From JBKEHD01 sp046710445 (GTDB taxonomy: Bacteria > Pseudomonadota > Alphaproteobacteria > Rickettsiales > Midichloriaceae): a DNA stretch of 17,030 nt. The position numbers and the translations under genes were made by a program. This document shows, piece after piece, positions 7,753-14,634 of the stretch. The DNA is taken from the NCBI GenBank assembly GCA_046710445.1, contig JBKEHD010000022.1, positions 1 through 17,030 on the forward strand, in the 5' to 3' direction. Under the pieces are notes generated by a model. The model was not told the origin of the DNA. It did not search any database and saw only the letters and a program-made list of their open reading frames with translations. Position 1 is the stretch's first letter. Each line of letters begins with the position of its first letter.

Positions 7753-8580
7753 TTATTTAATATTACGACAAAAAAGAAATTTATATATCCTATTTCTCTT
7801 TATATCACCACATATATATACCCCTATTATAATCATAATAAAAGATAATAATTGCCCCATTGTAAATACTGAAAATATATATCCTATATGCGAATCTGGC
7901 TCCCTAAAGCACTCAATAAAAATCCTAAAGATCGCATAAAATATTAAGAAATAACCAGATAATTTACCTGATACATTTCGCACTTCTTCTTTTTTTATAA
8001 AATACATCATAATAATAAATAATACTATCCCCTCTAAGAATGCTTCGTATAATTGACTAGGATGTCTTGGATAATAATCTGTGTTTGGAAAATATACACC
8101 CCAAGGAACATCAGTTTTTTTTCCATATAATTCTGCATTTATAAAATTTGCAATTCTACCAAAAAACAATCCTATAGGAACAACGCATGAAGTTAAATCT
8201 GTAATTCTTAAAAATGATTTTTTATATCTTATTGAAAATATATATATTGCAACAGCAACTCCTATTATTCCTCCATGAAAGGACATGCCACCATGCCATA
8301 CTTTAAAAATTTCAAAAAAATCATCAATGATATATTCCGGATAATAAAACAAAATATCCCCAAACCTTCCACCGATAATTATTCCAAGAATAATATATAT
8401 AACAAGTGAATCGATACATTTTTTATCCAATTTACAAATAGAATATTTCTTTTCTAATTTTTCTAATAAAAAAGCTCCAATCAATATTCCACATACATAT
8501 GAAAGACCATACCAACGAATTGCTAATGCTCCAAAATCTAAAATAACAGGGTCGATATTAGGGAAAAATATTGCATACAT
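7753..8580 (-). CDS. lgt: prolipoprotein diacylglyceryl transferase
   Basis: Lgt transfers diacylglycerol from phosphatidylglycerol to the lipobox Cys of prolipoproteins, the first step of lipoprotein maturation at the inner membrane. The 275-residue protein has the usual length and about seven membrane segments. Conserved blocks in order are IRWYGLSYV (21-29), GGRFGDILFYYP (70-81), VWHGGMSFHGG (94-104, with His102 at the position of E. coli His103), the signature GRIANFINAELYGK (141-154, Arg142 and Asn145), RHPSQLYEA (172-180) and FREPDSHIG (225-233, Arg226). All key residues are present. The Ala144 in GRIANF replaces the more usual Gly. ATG 8580 is the only sensible start. It diverges from the UbiK-like gene across a 54-base gap. 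Confidence 0.96.
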   Translation of the reverse strand: MYAIFFPNIDPVILDFGALAIRWYGLSYVCGILIGAFLLEKLEKKYSICKLDKKCIDSLVIYIILGIIIGGRFGDILFYYPEYIIDDFFEIFKVWHGGMSFHGGIIGVAVAIYIFSIRYKKSFLRITDLTSCVVPIGLFFGRIANFINAELYGKKTDVPWGVYFPNTDYYPRHPSQLYEAFLEGIVLFIIMMYFIKKEEVRNVSGKLSGYFLIFYAIFRIFIECFREPDSHIGYIFSVFTMGQLLSFIMIIIGVYICGDIKRNRIYKFLFCRNIK

Positions 8581-8602
8581 AAGTTTTTAAATGCTAAGCT
8601 AA

Positions 8603-8608
8603 TATAAT
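8603..8608 (+). promoter_or_regulatory. possible -10 element for the UbiK-like gene
   Basis: A perfect TATAAT lies 26 bases before the ATG at 8635, but no good -35 is found 16-18 bases upstream. The divergent gap is nearly all A and T, so this can be chance. Confidence 0.25.
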
Positions 8609-8634
8609 ATAAAGTATCTTAAGATATTATAAAA

Positions 8635-8862
8635 ATGAAAAAAAACAATAATATAGTTGATGATCTTGCTAGATTAGCTGGATCTACTTTTGCAGGGGCA
8701 GTAAATATGAAAGATGATATGTCTTCTTATATCAAATCTCAAATTGAAATAATGATAAAAAAATTAGATTTCGTACCTCGTAAAGAATTCGAAATATTAA
8801 AAGCAATAGTTCAAAAAAATGCCATTGAGATCGAAAATTTAAAAGAAAAAAAAGATACATAA
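8635..8862 (+). CDS. UbiK/BMFP-family small protein
   Basis: A 75-residue protein matching the layout of the UbiK (BMFP, formerly YqiC) family. These proteins assist ubiquinone biosynthesis and have been described as membrane-fusogenic trimers. The N-terminal part (DDLARLAGSTFAGAVNMKDD, residues 9-28) is followed by an amphipathic helix. Next come the family hallmark VPRKEFEILKAIVQK (about 47-61) and a short coiled coil ending in a Lys/Glu tail. Length is typical (70-100). The start ATG at 8635 has no clear ribosome-binding site. It is divergent from lgt and 28 bases upstream of the large pentapeptide-repeat gene, so co-transcription with it is possible. Family call is good; a role in ubiquinone synthesis is inferred from the family, with no ubi gene in the window. 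Confidence 0.8.
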   Translation: MKKNNNIVDDLARLAGSTFAGAVNMKDDMSSYIKSQIEIMIKKLDFVPRKEFEILKAIVQKNAIEIENLKEKKDT

Positions 8863-8879
8863 TAAAAAAATATTATTTT

Positions 8880-8887
8880 GGGGATGG
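8880..8887 (+). promoter_or_regulatory. G-rich ribosome-binding site of the pentapeptide-repeat gene
   Basis: GGGGATGG ends three bases before the ATG at 8891. It supports this start and is the clearest Shine-Dalgarno-like sequence in the window; most other genes here have none. Confidence 0.5.
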
Positions 8888-8890
8888 TTT

Positions 8891-11800
8891 ATGACAAAAG
8901 ATGCTGAACATTTAGTTGAAGAATTAGAAAAGTTAGAATCTAGTGTGCGAATTGTAGAAATTTCTGCTGAAAATGGAAAATTACAATTGCTGGAACATTA
9001 TGTAGAAGAGCATAATAAAATAAAAAGGGGTGAGCAAGGGGATAAAGATGCAGTTGGCAACTTCAATGAGTATTTGCAAAAAAAATTACAACAAGATGAC
9101 CCAAGTTATGCAAATAGCGTTGTTATAGCGGAAATAACAGGTCAAATTGGAATAAATAAAAAATACGACTATCAATTTGATATGTCAAATATAGAGATAG
9201 ATGGTGCAGATTTATCTGGATGTAGACTGGTTAATCTTTATGTATTTGAATCTTTTAAAGACGTTATTTTACGCGATTGTTTTTTTGAAAATGTAGAATT
9301 TAATGCTTGTGATTTATCAGGTGTAGATTTAAGGGGAGTAAAATTAAAAAATTGCCATTTTATTGGTTATGGTAAAGAAACCAATAAACTTAACGATCTC
9401 CATATGGATTTTCACTCTCCAGAAGATATTCAGAAATTAGGCATTTTTGAATTAGATGATAACATACACAGAATGAGACCCGCAAATGAAGATGGCGCTC
9501 ATAAAGAAGTTGAAAAAGATCGCAAAGCTGAACTGGCTACATTTGTAGCTGATAAGAAAAAGGAACAAGGGTATAAGTCCTGGGGTCTTAGTTTTGCATA
9601 TACAACAGAAGCTCAGCAAAAATTTAACTCCGAAATGGAATTAGGAAAAAAAGAAATCGAAGATAAATATAAACAAATTTTACAAGAAAAATTAAAAAAT
9701 ATTGCTACAAAATATAAAATTAAATTATCTAAAGAAAGAAGAGGTACAAAATCTGATCAGACTTATATTCCGCGAGATAATAAGAGAGCAAATGCTAAGA
9801 AAATTTTAATGCAAGTTGATGTAAATGACCTAATAGATTACAAAGCTGCTTATAATGCTGAAAATCCTATTTCATTTAATGAATATATATTGGGGATACG
9901 TGAATACAAGGAGCAATGGGAAGAATTCCAAAAGCAATATCCAGGGGAAGATTTAATTATAGTAGCAGATTTATCTGGTCAAGAGATTGATAATATAGAT
10001 TTATCTGGATTGGATTTGAGTGAAGTAAATTTTGCATATGCTAAATTTTCTGGCTGTAAATTCGATAATGCTGACTTAACAGCTTCATGTTTTGAAGGAG
10101 CAGAATTTTCTCAAGGAACTAGCTTTAAAAAATCTACACTTACAGATGCAAATTTCATTGGAGTAACAGGTGCAGCGCTTGATTTTACAAATGCAATGAT
10201 GCCAAGAATACGAATGATGTATTCAAGTTTAAAAAGAGTTATATTTGAAGGGGCTCTGTTATATTCTGCAGACTTAACTGGCGCAGATATGGAACATGGA
10301 ATATTAAGAAATGCGGATGCTAGTAAAGGTGATTTAGATGGAGTTAATCTTAGATATGCAGATGCACAATATGTTAAAATGCGTCACGCATATCTTAAAA
10401 ATGCAATTTTAGAAGAAGCTGATTTTTCTCATGCAGATCTTACAGGAGCTATTCTAGAGGGAGTTCAAGCACAAAAAGTAATTTTTGAAAAAGCAATTCT
10501 TGATGATGCTAAATTAAAATTTGCAGATTTGCGAGAAGCAAAATTGAAAGAGATGCAAGCAAAAGGAGTTGATTTAAGTGAAAGTGACTTACGAGAAGCT
10601 CAAGCAGAACTTGCTAATCTAGAAAATGCAATAATGGATAGAGCCAATGCACAATTAGCTAATTTTGAAAAAGCTATATTTAGAGATGCACGAGCACAAA
10701 TGGCAGATTTTTCTCATGCTGTAATGGAAGGAATTCAAGGAGAAAGGTTTGATGTACAAAAAGCTATTTTAAACGAAACTGATCTAAGAAATGCAGATCT
10801 CACGGGAGCTGTTTTGGATGAAGTAAAAGCTTATAAAGCTGATTTTACAAAAGCTAAATTAGAAGGGGCTCGTGCAGAATTTGCAGAAATGATAGCTTGT
10901 GATTTTAGCGAAGCAAATGCAAGGAATATGGACCTCAAAGGTGCCAAATTACCAATGTGTCATTTCGAAGAAGCGGACTGTACCGGCATGGAATTCAATG
11001 AAGAAACACTTTTATTGGATGTAAATTTTAGAAATGCAATTGGTGCTGAAGCTTTAAAAGAGCTACAAGAAAAACAACATAAATTAAATCCTCAATTATT
11101 TGGACGCAGTCAATACGGAGCTTGTAAAAACAATCAAGACGGTACAAATGACAGATTTAAATGCCAAAGAATTGGGGCAGATATCTTAGCAGCAGCAATA
11201 GGTGGAGGAACTGGATATGTATACGGAGGTCCTTTAGCCGGAATGGGTGGAGCAATTATTGCTGGCATAGTTACCGATCGTTCTTTAGAATCTATCAAAA
11301 ATGCTTACTTTAAAGATCAAGGATATATTAGCAATCAATTAGGGGATAAACTTGCTGAATTGGGAGCATTAGCAATAGCAACAGGAGCAGGTAGTCTTGA
11401 CAAAGGAGCAAATGCTGTTCCAGTTGCTGCAGCTTTATGTGCTGTAACTGGCTTGATATCCCCAGAAAGCATAGGTATGGTTGCAGGTGGTGGATTTGCT
11501 GCATTTGCTGGTGGAAAATTACTTGCAGATGGATTTACTGAACAAAGTATGTGGAAAAAAGCTGTCGGAGTTGTACTAACAGGATTAGGATCTGTATCAG
11601 CTTATATGCGAGTAGCATCAATTTCTACAGGACTAAATGCATTTGCTGGAATAGTTCTTTGCGGTGCAGCATATGGAGGTATACAAGGTGGTGGATTCGC
11701 ATATAATCAACTTCATGCATATAACGAAGAAAAAGGAACAGGCATGAGACCTGAACAAATTCATGCTGTAAGTGTTCAACAAGCAAAAGATGCTTTACAA

Positions 11801-12466
11801 AAAATATGGCCTACCTGGAATAAGTTCCTATGTGCTGCAGTATTTTGTGCAATTGGAGTGGGTATAGGATTTGCATTAGCGGGACCAGTAGCTTCAGTAG
11901 TAGGAATGGGACTCATACCCAAAGCATTGCTAGGAATAAAGCTTGGTTTAGGTCTTGGAGTATTTGGAGGAGCGAGTGGTTATATATTTGATAAAAAATT
12001 ATCTTTTTGGAATCATGCAGCAGAATTGAAAGAATATTTATTTCCAAATCACGATAGCCTTGCCTCAGATAAACAAGAAGATGAATCTAAAAATTTAACA
12101 AAAGAAAATGAGAAAGAAAAAGAAAAAACCACTGATAAAGTAAAAGAGAATACAAAGGAAGTAACGAAAGAAGTAAAGAAAGAAACAGACAAAGATATTG
12201 AGGCTAAACCCGTTAATCAATCGCACCAAGATTTTGTGCTGCAATCCAGAAAAGATACCGAGGAAGTAAAGAAAGAGGAAGAAAAAGGTGGAAGTTTTTC
12301 AGAAAAAGTTGAAAGAGAAAAAGCGGAAAAGCCCAAAGAAAATGCTTTAACACATTCTGATACCAAAGAGGCTATAATTCAGCAAGGTGATGCTAAAAAA
12401 GATCAAACAAAAGCAAAGGTTGTTCAGGAAGAAAAAGCGAAGCCCAATGTGATCACAAAAGGTTGA
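8891..12466 (+). CDS. large pentapeptide-repeat protein with glycine-zipper region and charged tail
   Basis: A 1191-residue multidomain protein. Residues 1-57 are charged and helical. A first short pentapeptide-repeat block lies at about 95-158 (IEIDGADLSG to LKNCHF). A charged linker follows (about 190-325), then a long block of A-(D/N)-(L/F)-x-x repeats (about 358-725) that should fold into a right-handed quadrilateral beta helix. Within it, residues 527-691 form eleven 15-residue units. Each block is preceded by a similar FNEY[LI] stretch (58-62 and 329-333). Residues about 761-1040 are Gly/Ala-rich and hydrophobic, with glycine-zipper spacing. The tail (about 1060-1191) is dominated by Lys and Glu. 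There is no signal peptide. The gene has a good ribosome-binding site and follows the UbiK-like gene by 28 bases. The fold is clear, the function unknown. A secreted or membrane-inserting factor is possible; the Lys/Glu tail may instead be a plain spacer. Confidence 0.88.
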   Translation: MTKDAEHLVEELEKLESSVRIVEISAENGKLQLLEHYVEEHNKIKRGEQGDKDAVGNFNEYLQKKLQQDDPSYANSVVIAEITGQIGINKKYDYQFDMSNIEIDGADLSGCRLVNLYVFESFKDVILRDCFFENVEFNACDLSGVDLRGVKLKNCHFIGYGKETNKLNDLHMDFHSPEDIQKLGIFELDDNIHRMRPANEDGAHKEVEKDRKAELATFVADKKKEQGYKSWGLSFAYTTEAQQKFNSEMELGKKEIEDKYKQILQEKLKNIATKYKIKLSKERRGTKSDQTYIPRDNKRANAKKILMQVDVNDLIDYKAAYNAENPISFNEYILGIREYKEQWEEFQKQYPGEDLIIVADLSGQEIDNIDLSGLDLSEVNFAYAKFSGCKFDNADLTASCFEGAEFSQGTSFKKSTLTDANFIGVTGAALDFTNAMMPRIRMMYSSLKRVIFEGALLYSADLTGADMEHGILRNADASKGDLDGVNLRYADAQYVKMRHAYLKNAILEEADFSHADLTGAILEGVQAQKVIFEKAILDDAKLKFADLREAKLKEMQAKGVDLSESDLREAQAELANLENAIMDRANAQLANFEKAIFRDARAQMADFSHAVMEGIQGERFDVQKAILNETDLRNADLTGAVLDEVKAYKADFTKAKLEGARAEFAEMIACDFSEANARNMDLKGAKLPMCHFEEADCTGMEFNEETLLLDVNFRNAIGAEALKELQEKQHKLNPQLFGRSQYGACKNNQDGTNDRFKCQRIGADILAAAIGGGTGYVYGGPLAGMGGAIIAGIVTDRSLESIKNAYFKDQGYISNQLGDKLAELGALAIATGAGSLDKGANAVPVAAALCAVTGLISPESIGMVAGGGFAAFAGGKLLADGFTEQSMWKKAVGVVLTGLGSVSAYMRVASISTGLNAFAGIVLCGAAYGGIQGGGFAYNQLHAYNEEKGTGMRPEQIHAVSVQQAKDALQKIWPTWNKFLCAAVFCAIGVGIGFALAGPVASVVGMGLIPKALLGIKLGLGLGVFGGASGYIFDKKLSFWNHAAELKEYLFPNHDSLASDKQEDESKNLTKENEKEKEKTTDKVKENTKEVTKEVKKETDKDIEAKPVNQSHQDFVLQSRKDTEEVKKEEEKGGSFSEKVEREKAEKPKENALTHSDTKEAIIQQGDAKKDQTKAKVVQEEKAKPNVITKG

Positions 12467-12532
12467 TGAAAGAAAAAATTAATTATCACTACGCTATAGA
12501 TTTTTATTATATCCACAATATTTGCTAAATTT

Positions 12533-12561
12533 TTGACATAGCTTAAAGTTACCTCTATGAT
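12533..12561 (+). promoter_or_regulatory. near-consensus sigma-70 promoter of the queH operon
   Basis: A perfect TTGACA (12533-12538) and TATGAT (12556-12561, five of six) are separated by exactly 17 bases. Transcription would begin near 12568, leaving a leader of about 17 nt before the queH ATG. This is the strongest promoter match seen in the window. Confidence 0.7.
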
Positions 12562-12584
12562 TTTTTAGCAATATTAAGTTTTAT

Positions 12585-13199
12585 ATGGAAAATTTACCTA
12601 AAGGAAAAGTTTTACTTCACTCTTGCTGTGCTCCATGCTCTGGAGAGGTAATAAGTGCTATAATAGAGCTTGGAGTAGAGGTTAGTATATTTTTTTACAA
12701 TCCAAATATTCATCCAAAAAAAGAGTACGAATTAAGAAAAAAAGAAAATATAGAATATGCAAATAAATTGGGTTTAGAATTTATAGATGCAGATTACGAT
12801 GTGCAAAATTGGTTCAAAAGAGCAAAAGGATTGGAAATGGAACCAGAAAGAGGCATAAGATGCACTGCATGTTTTGATATGAGATTTGAAAGAACAGCTC
12901 TTTACGCATACGAAAATGGGTATTCCACAATAAGCAGTTGCTTAGGGATTTCCAGATGGAAAGATATGAATCAAATAAATGAAAGTGGAAAAAGATCTGC
13001 AGCAAAATATCCAGGAATAAGTTATTGGACTTTTAACTGGAGAAAAGATAATGGCAGTGCTAGAATGTATGAAATTGCAAAAAAAGAAAATTTCTACAAA
13101 CAAGAATATTGCGGATGCATTTACTCACTAAGAGATAGTAACGATTGGAGAGTAAAAAGTGGCAAACAAGAAATTGAAATAGGAAAAAATTATTATTAA
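12585..13199 (+). CDS. queH: epoxyqueuosine reductase QueH
   Basis: QueH (DUF208 family) reduces epoxyqueuosine to queuosine in the wobble position of tRNAs with GUN anticodons, the last step of queuosine synthesis. It is a metal- and Fe-S-dependent enzyme unrelated to QueG. The 204-residue length is typical. The cysteine motifs are intact: HSCCAPCSG (Cys14, Cys15, Cys18), RCTACF (Cys93, Cys96) and EYCGCIYS (Cys176, Cys178). The SSCLGISRWKDMNQIN block and a near-terminal YSLRDSN are also typical. ATG 12585 gives an N-terminus in line with the family, 17 nt after the predicted transcription start. It heads a tightly packed group of four genes, with two bases to the next start. The Fe-S carrier gene two places downstream fits its cofactor need, although this link is inferred. 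Confidence 0.94.
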   Translation: MENLPKGKVLLHSCCAPCSGEVISAIIELGVEVSIFFYNPNIHPKKEYELRKKENIEYANKLGLEFIDADYDVQNWFKRAKGLEMEPERGIRCTACFDMRFERTALYAYENGYSTISSCLGISRWKDMNQINESGKRSAAKYPGISYWTFNWRKDNGSARMYEIAKKENFYKQEYCGCIYSLRDSNDWRVKSGKQEIEIGKNYY

Positions 13200-13201
13200 C
13201 A

Positions 13202-14047
13202 ATGAGTATTTTAAAAAATTACGACATCATTTTAATGGATCTATGGGGTGTAATATATGATGGGATTCATCTATATGATGGGGCTGTTGAAACTTTAAAA
13301 AAATTAAAGCAATTAAATAAAAAAGTCATATTCCTTTCTAATGTTCCAAGAAGAAGCTCAACTATCGAAAAAATGCTATTGGGCTTTGGTATAGATAAAT
13401 CATTATATTTTAATATAATAACCTCCGGAGAATTTGTTTATCACTCATTACACAAATCTAAAAATTTTGGAAAAAAGTATTTTTACTTAGGTTCCCCAGC
13501 TTCTGAAGAGGTTATACTAAACGTCAAAGATTATGAAAGAGTTTCTAATGCCAAAGATGCTGATTTCTCAATACTAGCAGGAACAAAAGGAGAAACTGGA
13601 ACAACTGATTATTATGAAGAAGCCTTAGCTTTATCGAAAGAAGCTATAAAATACAATCTCCTATTATTATGTACAAACCCAGATAAAACTTCTATCACAA
13701 AATGTGGTGAAATCCATCCTTGTTCTGGAAAAATAGCAGAAAAATACGAAGAATCCGGTGGTAAAGTTTTTTATTTTGGAAAACCTCATAAAGAATTTTA
13801 TGAGTATGCATTAGAAGGAATAACCAATTTAGAAAGTGTACTTGCAATAGGTGACAGTCTTGCCAACGATATTCGTGGAGCAAATTCTATAGAAATAAAT
13901 TCTGTTTTAGTATCAAGTGGTGTACATAGGCATCATCTTGAAATTAAATTAGGAGAGCAACCTCATAAGGATGTGTTACAAGCTTTGTTTGAAAAATATT
14001 CGACAAAACCAACATATGTGGTAAGCTTGCTTAAAGATTTACTATAA
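13202..14047 (+). CDS. HAD-superfamily class IIA-like protein (TIGR01459 type)
   Basis: A 281-residue protein of the haloacid dehalogenase superfamily, closest to the NagD-like class IIA group common in alphaproteobacteria. Motif I is MDLWGVIYDG with nucleophile Asp13, but the general acid/base position two residues later is Trp15 instead of Asp. Motif II is FLSNVPR (Ser46), motif III is in YFGKPHKEF (Lys194) and motif IV is IGDSLANDIRGA (Asp218, Asp223). A cap domain lies between motifs II and III. As I recall, D-x-W-G is the normal form in this subgroup, so the change is a subgroup trait and not decay. Activity may be weak or the substrate unusual; no substrate is known to me. The ATG at 13202 follows the queH stop by two bases, and the nfu gene follows by 17 bases, so it is in an operon. 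Confidence 0.85.
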   Translation: MSILKNYDIILMDLWGVIYDGIHLYDGAVETLKKLKQLNKKVIFLSNVPRRSSTIEKMLLGFGIDKSLYFNIITSGEFVYHSLHKSKNFGKKYFYLGSPASEEVILNVKDYERVSNAKDADFSILAGTKGETGTTDYYEEALALSKEAIKYNLLLLCTNPDKTSITKCGEIHPCSGKIAEKYEESGGKVFYFGKPHKEFYEYALEGITNLESVLAIGDSLANDIRGANSIEINSVLVSSGVHRHHLEIKLGEQPHKDVLQALFEKYSTKPTYVVSLLKDLL

Positions 14048-14064
14048 TTTATTATATAGCCGTT

Positions 14065-14616
14065 ATGTATATACAAACAGAAGAAACGCCTAATCCAAAT
14101 ACATTAAAATTTGTCCCAGGAGTAGAAGTATATAAACACGGCACTCTGATTTTCAACAAGAATGACGATTATAGCACTTCAGCATTAGTAACAAAATTAT
14201 TTAATATAACAGGTGTAACATCTCTTTTTTTCGGAAGTGATTTTATCTCAGTTACAAAAGAAGACCAACAAAAATGGTCGGAGATAAAAACACATATATT
14301 AGCAGATTTAGTAGATCATTTTATATCTGGCATACCTATTGTAGAAGACAAAAAGCAAAATACTCAAGAGCTTGATGAAAAAACTCTTTCAAAAATAGAA
14401 AAAGAAATTTTATCTCTAATTGATACAAAAATTAGACCAGCAGTTGCTCAAGACGGAGGAGATATAGTATTTAGAAAATTTGAAAATGGCGTGGTTTATT
14501 TGGAAATGCAAGGAGCTTGCAGTGGCTGCCCTAGCTCAGCAGTGACACTAAAACAAGGAGTGGAAAATATGTTAAAGCATTATATTCCAGAAGTAGAATC
14601 AGTTGAATCAATATAA
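14065..14616 (+). CDS. Nfu-type iron-sulfur scaffold/carrier protein
   Basis: A 183-residue protein with two domains. Residues 1-85 are an Nfu_N (scaffold N-terminal) domain opening with IQTEETPNPNTLKFVPG, the family hallmark. Residues about 105-180 are a NifU C-terminal domain with IRPAVAQDGGDI and the cluster-binding GACSGCPSS (Cys152, Cys155). Two monomers share one [4Fe-4S] cluster through these cysteines and deliver it to target enzymes. Length and layout match the alphaproteobacterial and mitochondrial NFU1 type, not E. coli NfuA, whose N-terminal domain is different. It lies between the HAD gene (17 bases upstream) and maeB (18 bases downstream). It is probably expressed with queH, whose product needs an Fe-S cluster. 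Confidence 0.93.
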   Translation: MYIQTEETPNPNTLKFVPGVEVYKHGTLIFNKNDDYSTSALVTKLFNITGVTSLFFGSDFISVTKEDQQKWSEIKTHILADLVDHFISGIPIVEDKKQNTQELDEKTLSKIEKEILSLIDTKIRPAVAQDGGDIVFRKFENGVVYLEMQGACSGCPSSAVTLKQGVENMLKHYIPEVESVESI

Positions 14617-14634
14617 TTCATAAAAAAAACATCT

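Noticed and set aside
7727..7939. Open frame of 70 codons on the + strand
   Set aside because: It overlaps the 3' end of lgt in antisense and has low-complexity Ile/Lys composition; no ribosome-binding site or family resemblance.
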